Assembly: GCA_030591965.1 (NCBI GenBank)
Contig: JAUVAA010000007.1
Location: 1-41,845, forward strand
Reading direction: 5' to 3'
Origin: a bacterium
GTDB taxonomy: Bacteria > Pseudomonadota > Gammaproteobacteria > Methylococcales > Methylomonadaceae
DNA: 41,845 nt
The translations under genes and the position numbers were made by a program. Of this stretch, positions 1 through 9,348 are shown piece after piece. Every line of letters begins with the position of its first letter. The stretch's first letter is position 1. A model generated the notes under the pieces. That model saw only the letters and a program-made list of their open reading frames with translations, was not told the origin of the DNA and searched no databases.

Positions 1-3
1 AGT

Positions 4-14
4 TTTTAAAGAGC
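4..14 (-). promoter_or_regulatory. boxA-like rRNA antitermination element
   Basis: Read on the minus strand, the sequence is GCTCTTTAAAA. It matches the core of the boxA element (TGCTCTTTAACA) found in rRNA operon leaders, where NusB and S10 bind to start antitermination. It lies about 40 bases downstream of the last of three consensus promoters, as expected for an rRNA leader. The 16S gene itself would lie outside the window to the left. Confidence 0.8.
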
Positions 15-52
15 GAGGATGGAAGAAGTATTCCGTCCTGTTGAGCTAGACC

Positions 53-80
53 ATTATACAGAGCCAACTCATTGTGTCAA
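53..80 (-). promoter_or_regulatory. rRNA operon promoter, proximal
   Basis: On the minus strand the -35 is TTGACA (75-80) and the -10 is TATAAT (53-58), both perfect consensus, separated by 16 bp. A 16-bp spacer is typical of rRNA promoters. The bases after the -10 (GGTCTAGCTC) are GC-rich, like the discriminators that make rRNA promoters sensitive to ppGpp. Transcription runs left out of the window through boxA. Confidence 0.9.
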
Positions 81-184
81 TCTTAATTTTCAGGCAGTTT
101 TCGAAGTGGCCAAAAAAAAACAAAGCCAACCAGAAAAACAAACCACCTAACAACAAATACCAACCGAACCCCGAAGGACTCACC

Positions 185-206
185 CTTAACAACGAATCCG
201 TTAAGG
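185..206 (-). other. leader hairpin between the middle and proximal rRNA promoters
   Basis: Inverted repeat CCTTAAC / GTTAAGG (arms 184-190 and 200-206) with a 9-base loop. It lies in the transcript started at the middle promoter, about 10 bases after its -10. It has no U-tract, so it is not a terminator. It may be a leader-RNA structure, but the 7-bp stem could also be chance. Confidence 0.4.
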
Positions 207-214
207 AGCCGACC

Positions 215-242
215 ATTATAACCACTAAAACTAAATGGTCAA
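215..242 (-). promoter_or_regulatory. rRNA operon promoter, middle
   Basis: On the minus strand the -35 is TTGACC (237-242) and the -10 is TATAAT (215-220), with a 16-bp spacer. The discriminator GGTCGGCTCC is GC-rich and closely resembles that of the proximal promoter 162 bp downstream. This supports a tandem rRNA promoter set, not a chance match. Confidence 0.88.
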
Positions 243-351
243 GCTTTTATTTCAGGAAACTTTCATTTCCCAGGAATCAAAAATAAGAACCGAACAATCA
301 GCCTCAATTCCAAACCCTGCCCTTCAGCACATGAGCGTTGAAGAGCTGGCT

Positions 352-379
352 ATTTTACCGCTTTATCAATCTAGGTCAA
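352..379 (-). promoter_or_regulatory. rRNA operon promoter, distal
   Basis: On the minus strand the -35 is TTGACC (374-379) and the -10 is TAAAAT (352-357), again with a 16-bp spacer. It starts only about 20 bases after the stop codon of the Nudix-ThiE gene, which reads in the same direction. Its -10 is one base off consensus, so it is probably weaker than the other two. Confidence 0.72.
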
Positions 380-399
380 GACTTTATTTTATCTTTCTG

Positions 400-1359
400 C
401 TATTGGTTCATTTTAAACAGACTTATTCCAGATACCCCCTGCGCTCCACATGACAGAGCAAGATCATAATCTTGCTTACCAACCCCTCCCAAGGCAAATA
501 CCGGCAGATTAATTTGCGCAACCCATTGCGAAAATTGCTGCCACCCCAAAGGATTTGCCTCAGGATGTGAAGCTGTTTTATTGACTGGCGACAAGACAAC
601 AAAATCCAAACCCAATTGCTCCGCTTGACGCAACTCCTGCAAATTATGACAAGATGCCGCAACAAACCCTGCGCTTTCAGGGTGCTGCTTTAACATCATC
701 AAGTCTGACGACGTTAGATGCACACCTGCACCGCTTACTTTTGCACCAATAATTTGTGAGTTTAATAAGTACTCCAATTGCAGTACATCGCACTCAGCCT
801 TTACTACTCTTATTAGTTGCTCAGCATCCTGCCGATTTAAATTCTTTGCCCTGACTTGCACCAAATTAACACCTTGCGCCGCCACTCCATACAAATCCCT
901 CAAAATTTGCTTTATATTCTCACCATCTATAATGGCATACTGCCGCCCTACCTTAATAGCTGACAATATTGCTTTATTGGCTTCTGGAAATTGGTATTGA
1001 TCTAGCTCAGCCCTTATAATCCACCTAAAATCCTGCCCCTCCCTAGCAATAACCTCTCCAGAAAAGTGACTTACCTCATAAACATATAAGCGGACACTAA
1101 CTTCCGGATAATCAAAATTTAACTCTATTAATGGGGTCGTTTTTATTGGCTTTATATTTAATTCCTCAAACAATTCCCGACTCAAAGCCGACTCCGCATT
1201 CTCGCCCACTTCAAATTTACCACCAGGAAACTCCCACAAACCCCCTAGATGAGCATCCGCCTTACGCTGCGTAATAAGGATTTGGCCTTGAGCATCTTTA
1301 ATTACAGCAACTGCAACATTAACCCTAGAAAGGCCAGGCTTAGGTTCTATATTCTGCAT
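400..1359 (-). CDS. Nudix hydrolase (MutT-like) fused to a ThiE-like domain
   Basis: Residues 1-130 form a MutT-type Nudix domain. A complete Nudix box (G-x5-E-x7-RE-L-x-EE) begins at about residue 47 and ends in RELFEELNI. MutT hydrolyses 8-oxo-dGTP so that it cannot be misincorporated. Residues 135-319 resemble thiamine-phosphate synthase (ThiE): LVQVRAKNL, GVHL, SPVNKTASHP and a GG phosphate-binding turn near the end. This two-domain form is known in gammaproteobacteria beside argJ or secA; whether its ThiE half is active is unknown. The chosen start (MQNIEP) lies 20 bases inside argJ and has no clear ribosome binding site, so an in-frame ATG up to 30 bases upstream is possible. The gene is the last of the minus-strand run; rRNA promoters begin just after its stop. 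Confidence 0.88.
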   Translation of the reverse strand: MQNIEPKPGLSRVNVAVAVIKDAQGQILITQRKADAHLGGLWEFPGGKFEVGENAESALSRELFEELNIKPIKTTPLIELNFDYPEVSVRLYVYEVSHFSGEVIAREGQDFRWIIRAELDQYQFPEANKAILSAIKVGRQYAIIDGENIKQILRDLYGVAAQGVNLVQVRAKNLNRQDAEQLIRVVKAECDVLQLEYLLNSQIIGAKVSGAGVHLTSSDLMMLKQHPESAGFVAASCHNLQELRQAEQLGLDFVVLSPVNKTASHPEANPLGWQQFSQWVAQINLPVFALGGVGKQDYDLALSCGAQGVSGISLFKMNQ

Positions 1360-2554
1360 TGATGCGCACATAATCATAGGAAAAGTCACAAGTCAGTACT
1401 CGCTGCTCCGACTCACCGCGCCCCAGCACTACAGTAACCGTAATTTCTTCCTGATTCATGACTTCCTGCCCCGCCTCTTCCGTATATGCCGCGGCACAGC
1501 CACCATTCTCGACGATACACACATCACCAAGATAAATTTTTATGCGCTCAACATCTAGGCGCTCCACTCCCGCACGCCCAACAGCGGCCAAAATACGCCC
1601 CCAATTTGGATCGCTGGCAAAAAAAGCAGTCTTAACTAGTGGTGAATGAGCAATAGTTTTAGCAACCTGCACTGCCTCCGATTCATTTCCTGCTTGCTGC
1701 ACATTAATTTTGATTAGCTTAGTTGCACCCTCACCATCCCTGATAATTAATTCCGCCAAACGCATACAAGCCTCGTCAATAGCTGCCTGAAAAGCGACCA
1801 TTGCATCACTACCTTCAATAATTTCAGGCAATACGGACTGACCGCTCGCCATCAGCACACAGGCATCATTAGTCGAAGTATCACCATCAACTGTAATTCT
1901 ATTAAAGGACTGCTCAACTGCAGCCGACAAACATTCTTGCAACAAATCCTGCGAAATCTTCGCATCCGTCGCGATAAAGCCTAGCATTGTTGCCATATTA
2001 GGCTGAATCATCCCGGCGCCTTTGGATATTCCGGTTACGGTAATTTTCTGGCCATTTATTTCAACTATTTTTGAATACCCTTTAGCAAAAGTATCCGTTG
2101 TCATAATAGCGTGCGCCGCTTTACTCCAATTATCTTCAATTAAATTTTCTTGAGCTGCAGGAAGCCCCTTAACCACCTTTGCAATAGGCAAAGGCTGACC
2201 AATAACACCCGTTGAAAAAGGCAATACTTGCTCTTCAGTCCCGCCATTTAACTCAGCAACTGCGACACAACTTGCTTGTGCATCAAGCATTCCTTGCTCA
2301 CCCGTTCCAGCATTAGCATTTCCCGAATTAACCAATAGCCATCTAGGTTTCTTTTGTAAATTCGCCCGCGCAACGACAACAGGTGCGGCACAAAAAGCAT
2401 TTTGAGTAAAAACAGCCGCACAAGTCGCACCTTCTATTAGTTCTATTAATAGCAAATCATCGCGTGCCGACTGCTTGATATTGGCACAAGTCGTACCTAA
2501 CTTAATGCCTGATACCGCATGCATTTGTGGAAAATCTACTTTACCAACCGCCAT
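1340..2554 (-). CDS. argJ: bifunctional ornithine acetyltransferase / N-acetylglutamate synthase
   Basis: ArgJ moves the acetyl group from N-acetylornithine to glutamate, recycling it in arginine biosynthesis; bifunctional forms can also use acetyl-CoA. The protein is 404 residues, the usual length. The autocleavage site is clear: KGAGMIQPNMATML near residues 179-191, with cleavage expected between A188 and T189, where Thr becomes the nucleophile of the beta chain. An oxyanion-type STGVIG motif is at about 114-119. The start MAVGKV follows GGCGAG at suitable spacing. The Nudix-ThiE start lies inside the 3' end, and the CDF gene stops 36 bases upstream, so the gene is probably within one transcript. 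Whether it has acetyl-CoA-dependent activity cannot be read from sequence. Confidence 0.96.
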   Translation of the reverse strand: MAVGKVDFPQMHAVSGIKLGTTCANIKQSARDDLLLIELIEGATCAAVFTQNAFCAAPVVVARANLQKKPRWLLVNSGNANAGTGEQGMLDAQASCVAVAELNGGTEEQVLPFSTGVIGQPLPIAKVVKGLPAAQENLIEDNWSKAAHAIMTTDTFAKGYSKIVEINGQKITVTGISKGAGMIQPNMATMLGFIATDAKISQDLLQECLSAAVEQSFNRITVDGDTSTNDACVLMASGQSVLPEIIEGSDAMVAFQAAIDEACMRLAELIIRDGEGATKLIKINVQQAGNESEAVQVAKTIAHSPLVKTAFFASDPNWGRILAAVGRAGVERLDVERIKIYLGDVCIVENGGCAAAYTEEAGQEVMNQEEITVTVVLGRGESEQRVLTCDFSYDYVRINAEYRT

Positions 2555-2590
2555 ATTTTCTCGCCTATTAATTCATTTCAGCACAATCAA

Positions 2591-3736
2591 CTATGCCTTA
2601 AAAAACACAACAACACTGCTAATTTCATCGACTTCTTGCTCTAGCACCATACAGCGCTTCTTAATAGTCCCCACTTGTTGCGACAAGCTGAACATTGTAT
2701 GCGGCAACACCACTTCCAGCTCAACCCTGCCTTTCAAATAATGAATTCTAAAGCTATCAATCAATGGGTAATTTTCCGCCAAATATTCTTTTAAATAATT
2801 ATCGACATCATGCCGTAGTAATTTACCTGCATGATCTTGTTCATACTCATCACTTTCAGGATCCACATGCACCAATACATCTTGCACATCATCAAATTTC
2901 TCAATTAACACATCTCTGACGACATCAGCAATCATGTGCCCTTCTGAAACCGTAATACGCGAGTTAACCACAATATGCGCATCAACCAAAGCATCTTCAC
3001 CCATCAATCGAGTGCGTAGCAAATGTATATTTTTAACACCTTCAATAGCAACAATCTCAGAGCGAATTTCCTCAACTAATACTTTCGGCAAGCCCGTATC
3101 AACTAACTCTTTAATACTATCTGAGACCAGATTAATACCAATTTTTGCAACCATGATAGCAACCAGGACTGCCGCTGCCGCATCAGCCCATACATAACCC
3201 AATAAAGAACCAGCAACACCAATCAATACCACAATTGATGAAATAGCATCGCTACGATGATGCCAAGCATTCGCCATCAATAATTTTGAGCGTGTTACCA
3301 CTGCAACACGTTTTGTATATTGATACAGCCATTCGTTAGCCAAAATAGAAATCGCCGCAATACCTAACGCACTTGCTTGAGGAACCAGCATTCGCTCTGG
3401 ATTTAGCACCCGTTCAAATACATCCCAAGCAATTCCGACTGCAATAACAACTAAACCTAAACCCAATATAACCGTAGCTATCGTTTCAAAGCGCCGATGC
3501 CCATAGGGGTGATCGTGATCTGCCTCGCGCGCACCCAACTTAACTGCGATCAAGACCAGCATATCACTGGCTAAATCCGACAAAGAATGCACACCGTCGG
3601 CAATTAATGCTGCCGATTGACCCACTATACCAAAACCAATTTTTATGATGGTCAAAAAAACATTAACAAGCGCGCCAACTACCGTAACTCTATTTTTTAA
3701 CTTAGCAATTTTCTGCGCATCATAAACCTCAGTCAT
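2591..3736 (-). CDS. cation diffusion facilitator family metal exporter
   Basis: This inner-membrane CDF-family divalent metal/proton antiporter (FieF/MMT1-like) has 381 residues. Membrane segments begin near residue 17. The family metal site is seen as ADGVHSLSDLASD (46-58) and as HHRSD in a later segment, and the HDHPYGHRRFE loop after the second helix is diagnostic. The C-terminal third is the cytoplasmic domain (HIHLLRTRLMG, HVDPE). It is longer than E. coli FieF (about 300) because of an extra C-terminal stretch of roughly 80 residues. Zn, Fe or Mn could be the substrate; sequence does not decide. The start overlaps the TusA-like stop by one base (TAATG), so the two are translationally linked. 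Confidence 0.93.
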   Translation of the reverse strand: MTEVYDAQKIAKLKNRVTVVGALVNVFLTIIKIGFGIVGQSAALIADGVHSLSDLASDMLVLIAVKLGAREADHDHPYGHRRFETIATVILGLGLVVIAVGIAWDVFERVLNPERMLVPQASALGIAAISILANEWLYQYTKRVAVVTRSKLLMANAWHHRSDAISSIVVLIGVAGSLLGYVWADAAAAVLVAIMVAKIGINLVSDSIKELVDTGLPKVLVEEIRSEIVAIEGVKNIHLLRTRLMGEDALVDAHIVVNSRITVSEGHMIADVVRDVLIEKFDDVQDVLVHVDPESDEYEQDHAGKLLRHDVDNYLKEYLAENYPLIDSFRIHYLKGRVELEVVLPHTMFSLSQQVGTIKKRCMVLEQEVDEISSVVVFFKA

Positions 3737-3963
3737 TACTCACCCACCTCTAAAATAATAATATATTCATAGTCATCAGATTGAGTTTCTAACACTTTAT
3801 GCCCATTAATTCGACACCAAGCCGGAATATCTTGCATCACTCCAGGATCCGTACAAGTCACACTTAATACATCACCTTTTTGTAGTTGCTTCACTCTATC
3901 TTGGGTACGAATAACTGGCATAGGACACAACAAGCGGCGCGCATCTAATTCATACCGACTCAT
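3736..3963 (-). CDS. TusA/SirA-family sulfur carrier protein
   Basis: A 75-residue protein of the TusA family. These small proteins carry a persulfide on the Cys of a CPxP motif and pass sulfur to tRNA-thiolating enzymes or other acceptors. The motif is CPMP with C13, preceded by the typical YELDARRLL. The start was chosen because its ATG overlaps the stop of the upstream PP-loop gene in an ATGA junction; an in-frame GTG three codons earlier is less likely. The junction suggests coupled synthesis in equal amounts and marks this protein as a likely sulfur donor for the PP-loop enzyme. That partnership is inference. It may be a TusA paralogue and not the TusA of the MnmA pathway. Confidence 0.88.
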   Translation of the reverse strand: MSRYELDARRLLCPMPVIRTQDRVKQLQKGDVLSVTCTDPGVMQDIPAWCRINGHKVLETQSDDYEYIIILEVGE

Positions 3964-5003
3964 ACAAACCACTCTTTAGGTAACTTATCTTTAGCTAATG
4001 GCTTAACTTGTAAAGTCGATTCATTACCCGCCAAATCTCTTACCAAAACATCCACTTGCTCAGCATCCCTTCCCTGACCATAACGAGCCACAATTTGTGC
4101 AGCCAAATACAAATCTTCTGCACTTGGGTCGCCATCAATTAGCGCCAAAGGCCCTCTATGACTAGCGCAGTTCATATTAATATAGTTATTTTTATAGCCT
4201 TGTAAAAACCGCCCTTCACCATCCTCACGCGCAACGATCACTTTAAAATTCTGGTTCGGACGTATATGCCGCCCAACCTTTAGCAACATAACATCATCCA
4301 ACTCATAGTCTTTAGTGCCCCGCGCCTTCCATAAATCCACTAACTTAGCCGAATAACTTTCATCCGTTAAAAAGCAACACCCACCTGCCGGTTGCGAGTA
4401 ATCACTTAAACCATACTCCTCTGCCAATGCCATTTGCGGCTTACGCCCACGCCCACTAAAACCAAATAATTCTTCACGCTTAATCCAACCTTCACGCTCA
4501 GGCAAGGTTGCTGGTAAATTCTGGCCACACAAAGGTCGCACCAAACGGTCATCCGCACCAGATTCTGCAGAAATAATCGGCATGGTCTCACGGCGCTGAG
4601 ACATTGGCCGCTGCCCCATCACTTCGCCGGTAATAATAAAATCAAAATCATTTTCTTCCATCCACTGCTTAGCTTTTTTCACCATAAAAACCTTACAGTC
4701 CAGGCAAGGATTCATATTCGCGCCATAGCCATGCTTAGGGTTAATCAAAACATCCTTATACTCTTCAATGATGTCTATAATATGTAATTTAATACCTAAG
4801 GTTTCAGCCACCCATAAAGAATTATTACGCTTAGGCTTTTCTTTGTCTTTTTGTCTAATCGCATGGGTATGCCCTTCCACACAAAAGCCGGTAAAAAAAT
4901 TAATACCTTCTACATGAATGCCTTGCTCCATAATGGCTTTAGTTGCCAACATAGAATCTAGACCACCAGAAATTAACGAAACCGCTTTTATTTGCTTACT
5001 CAT
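3960..5003 (-). CDS. PP-loop tRNA-thiolase-like protein with NFACT-R-like C-terminus
   Basis: 347 residues. The N-terminus has an ATP-pyrophosphatase PP-loop, SGGLDS (12-17), of the kind MnmA and ThiI use to adenylate a tRNA uridine. Paired cysteines follow: C41, C100 and C103 in NPCLDCK, and C209-C210 in AGGCCF. The CxxC and the later Cys sit where MnmA keeps its two catalytic cysteines, so a thiolation chemistry is plausible. The TGEVMGQRPMSQRR stretch (125-138) is shared by this family. Residues 235-300 (MLLKVGRHIRPN, VIVAREDGE) resemble the NFACT-R RNA-binding domain. It lacks the MnmA C-terminal barrel and is often mislabelled as a tRNA methyltransferase. The ATG follows GGTAAGGT. Its tRNA target is unknown. 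Confidence 0.8.
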   Translation of the reverse strand: MSKQIKAVSLISGGLDSMLATKAIMEQGIHVEGINFFTGFCVEGHTHAIRQKDKEKPKRNNSLWVAETLGIKLHIIDIIEEYKDVLINPKHGYGANMNPCLDCKVFMVKKAKQWMEENDFDFIITGEVMGQRPMSQRRETMPIISAESGADDRLVRPLCGQNLPATLPEREGWIKREELFGFSGRGRKPQMALAEEYGLSDYSQPAGGCCFLTDESYSAKLVDLWKARGTKDYELDDVMLLKVGRHIRPNQNFKVIVAREDGEGRFLQGYKNNYINMNCASHRGPLALIDGDPSAEDLYLAAQIVARYGQGRDAEQVDVLVRDLAGNESTLQVKPLAKDKLPKEWFV

Positions 5004-5075
5004 ACCTTACCTAAAAATTAATTCGCACCTAAACGACCAAAGATCGACTTCCAGCACTTAACGACTAAAACGCCT

Positions 5076-7338
<2,263 letters not shown>

Positions 7339-7367
7339 TTAGTTAGACTACCAATGGTGTAAAATAA

Positions 7368-7625
7368 TTATGCTGCAACGATGCTAACAAATTTACGTTT
7401 TTTAGGACCTTTAACCTCAAAAACAACTTGTCCATCTGTTGTTGCAAATAAAGTATGATCTTTACCACAACCTACGTTTGTTCCTGGGTGAAAACGTGTT
7501 CCACGCTGACGAACAATAATGCTACCTGAAGTAACAGTTTCGCCACCAAAACGTTTAACACCTAATCGGTTCGCATTAGAATCACGACCGTTCCTAGTAC
7601 TACCACCCGCTTTTTTATGAGCCAT
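7368..7625 (-). CDS. rpmA: 50S ribosomal protein L27
   Basis: L27 sits at the peptidyl-transferase centre, where its flexible N-terminus reaches the tRNA ends. The 85 residues begin [17 protein letters not shown], the canonical E. coli-type tail. There is no N-terminal extension of the Firmicute type, so no prior cleavage is needed. The ATG follows CGAGGA. It is 14 bases downstream of rplU and shares its promoter and terminator. Confidence 0.98.
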   Translation of the reverse strand: MAHKKAGGSTRNGRDSNANRLGVKRFGGETVTSGSIIVRQRGTRFHPGTNVGCGKDHTLFATTDGQVVFEVKGPKKRKFVSIVAA

Positions 7626-7639
7626 TCTAAATCCTCGTG

Positions 7640-7951
7640 TTAAGCAGAAATACCAGTAATCTGGATTTCTGTGTAATATTGACGATGGCCCATTTGTTTC
7701 ATGTGGTGCTTACGTCTTTTAAATTTAATGATCTTAACTTTCTTATGTCGACCTTGAGCAACAACAGTTGCTGTGACTTTACTGCCATCAACATAAGGTT
7801 GTCCTATTTTAACAGCATCGTCTGATTGCACCATAAGTACGTTATCGAATTCAATACTGTCGCCCATACCAAGCTCAAGTTTTTCTATTTTTAAGGTAGT
7901 ACCTTCTTCAACACGGTATTGTTTACCGCCAGTTTGAATTACCGCATACAT
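7640..7951 (-). CDS. rplU: 50S ribosomal protein L21
   Basis: L21 binds 23S rRNA and contacts L20. The start [17 protein letters not shown] is the family's canonical N-terminus and gives 103 residues, matching E. coli. GGAG lies about 11 bases upstream. The frame stays open for 39 more codons upstream, but that extension runs through the promoter and does not resemble L21. Basic C-terminal segment [13 protein letters not shown]. First gene of the two-gene rplU-rpmA transcript. Confidence 0.98.
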   Translation of the reverse strand: MYAVIQTGGKQYRVEEGTTLKIEKLELGMGDSIEFDNVLMVQSDDAVKIGQPYVDGSKVTATVVAQGRHKKVKIIKFKRRKHHMKQMGHRQYYTEIQITGISA

Positions 7952-7997
7952 GTGCGTCAGCTCCATCAAGCAAAATTCTATTAAAAGTGAACAGAAT

Positions 7998-8026
7998 ATT
8001 ATATTTATAAAATTCATTGCCGTCAA
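7998..8026 (-). promoter_or_regulatory. sigma70 promoter of rplU-rpmA
   Basis: On the minus strand: -35 TTGACG (8021-8026), 17-bp spacer, -10 TATAAT (7998-8003). This is close to perfect consensus. The predicted start site is near 7991, leaving a leader of about 40 bases before rplU. The sequence after the -10 is AT-rich, unlike the rRNA promoters. Confidence 0.9.
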
Positions 8027-8204
8027 GTCGCAACTAAACGTAATGAATAACTTGCCATAAATTAACACAATAAAACAAATATCACCAGAGTTGTATTTTT
8101 AAATTCTATGTTCTGTTAATATAGCTTGCTAAATGATCTGCTTACATCGCATTTTTTACAAGTTTTTACTATTCCACCATTAATTACAATAAAAGAACGA
8201 GTCA

Positions 8205-9215
8205 ATGACAGCTTCGAAAAACACTGACAATAAAGCACACGAACCTATTGATTTTTCATCGATTCAAAGCTTAACAGAAAGCGAAGCCCAAGCGATTGAT
8301 CAGTTAATTCTAGAAGAGCTCAGCTCTGATGTAATACTAATCAATCAATTAGGCCACTACATCATCAATAGCGGCGGCAAGCGCCTACGCCCGATGCTAC
8401 TGTTATTGACAGCAAAAGCACTCGATTATAATGAGGACAAGCATTTATTACTCGCAGCGGTCATTGAATTTATCCATACAGCAACATTACTGCACGATGA
8501 TGTCGTCGATGAATCGGATCTACGCCGAGGCAAAGAATCAGCTAATGCCGTATGGGGTAACGCTGCCAGCGTTTTAGTAGGCGACTATCTCTACTCCAGC
8601 GCTTTTGAAATGATGGTACGCACCAATAATATGCGTGTTATGGAGATTTTATCAAAAACCACAACTGCTATTGCTGAAGGCGAAGTTCTACAGCTATTAA
8701 ACTGCAACAACCCAGCAACTACTGAAGAAAAATACCTTGAGGTCATTTCACGTAAAACTGCCATCCTATTTAGTGCAGCCACTCGACTAGGGGCAGTTAT
8801 TTCCGGCGCTACGCCTGAAATTGAAAAAAACCTAGCCGATTACGGGCAGCACCTTGGCATGGCCTTCCAGTTAATCGATGACGCTCTTGACTATACATCG
8901 AGCAAAGATGAATTGGGAAAAAACCTTGGCGATGACCTCGCTGAAGGAAAGCCGACCTTACCGCTAATTTATGCAATAGAAAAAGGCACTGAAGAACAAG
9001 CTAATGTGGTAATAGAGGCAATCAAAACAGGTAGCCGCGACTCATTTAACGCTGTCTATGAGATAGTAAAAGCAACCAATGCAATCAGCTACACTGAATT
9101 ACGCGCAGAGGAAGAGGCTCAAAAAGCTATAGATGCAATAAGCACCTTACCTGACTCTGAATACAAAAATGCATTAGAATTACTCGCGCGTTTTTCTGTA
9201 CAGCGCAATTATTAA
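8205..9215 (+). CDS. ispB: polyprenyl (octaprenyl) diphosphate synthase
   Basis: IspB extends farnesyl diphosphate with isopentenyl units to make the ubiquinone side chain. The 336-residue protein has both Asp-rich motifs of trans-prenyltransferases: DDVVD (98-102) and DDALD (225-229), plus GGKRLRP (57-63) and the lysine-rich GKNLGDDLAEGKPTLPL. The HTATLLHDD context is that of long-chain synthases, but the exact chain length (C40 or other) is not certain. It is divergent from rplU, a conserved gammaproteobacterial arrangement. The ATG follows GAACGAG. I found no convincing promoter in the 135 bases before it. Confidence 0.94.
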   Translation: MTASKNTDNKAHEPIDFSSIQSLTESEAQAIDQLILEELSSDVILINQLGHYIINSGGKRLRPMLLLLTAKALDYNEDKHLLLAAVIEFIHTATLLHDDVVDESDLRRGKESANAVWGNAASVLVGDYLYSSAFEMMVRTNNMRVMEILSKTTTAIAEGEVLQLLNCNNPATTEEKYLEVISRKTAILFSAATRLGAVISGATPEIEKNLADYGQHLGMAFQLIDDALDYTSSKDELGKNLGDDLAEGKPTLPLIYAIEKGTEEQANVVIEAIKTGSRDSFNAVYEIVKATNAISYTELRAEEEAQKAIDAISTLPDSEYKNALELLARFSVQRNY

Positions 9216-9228
9216 GCCTCAAAAAAAT

Positions 9229-9256
9229 GCTAGGCTGAGCAGCTTAAAAGCCTAGC
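9229..9256. other. inverted repeat after ispB with an A-tract on its left
   Basis: Arms GCTAGGCT (9229-9236) and AGCCTAGC (9249-9256), an 8-bp stem with a 12-base loop. Seven A residues (9221-9227) precede it on the plus strand, but no T run follows. In shape it is an intrinsic terminator for minus-strand transcription, although both flanking genes read on the plus strand. It may still help to end ispB transcripts or block antisense RNA. Confidence 0.5.
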
Positions 9257-9348
9257 TACCCACCAGCACGAATAGCTGATCTTTACTTAGAAGCAAAATA
9301 CCAAAGCCAAAACCACTTACCCCCTCACTTTATTGCCCCTCTTAGAAT

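Noticed and set aside
19-453. Short plus-strand open frames in the left edge (for example 19-150, 74-286 and 235-453)
   Set aside because: They cross rRNA promoter elements read on the other strand, have no convincing ribosome binding sites and low-complexity translations.
7952-8068. 39-codon upstream extension of rplU
   Set aside because: It runs across a near-consensus promoter and L21 begins at MYAVIQ.
8091-8122. Possible ispB promoter (TTGTAT and TAATAT)
   Set aside because: The spacer is 20 bp and the -35 is weak, so I cannot support it.
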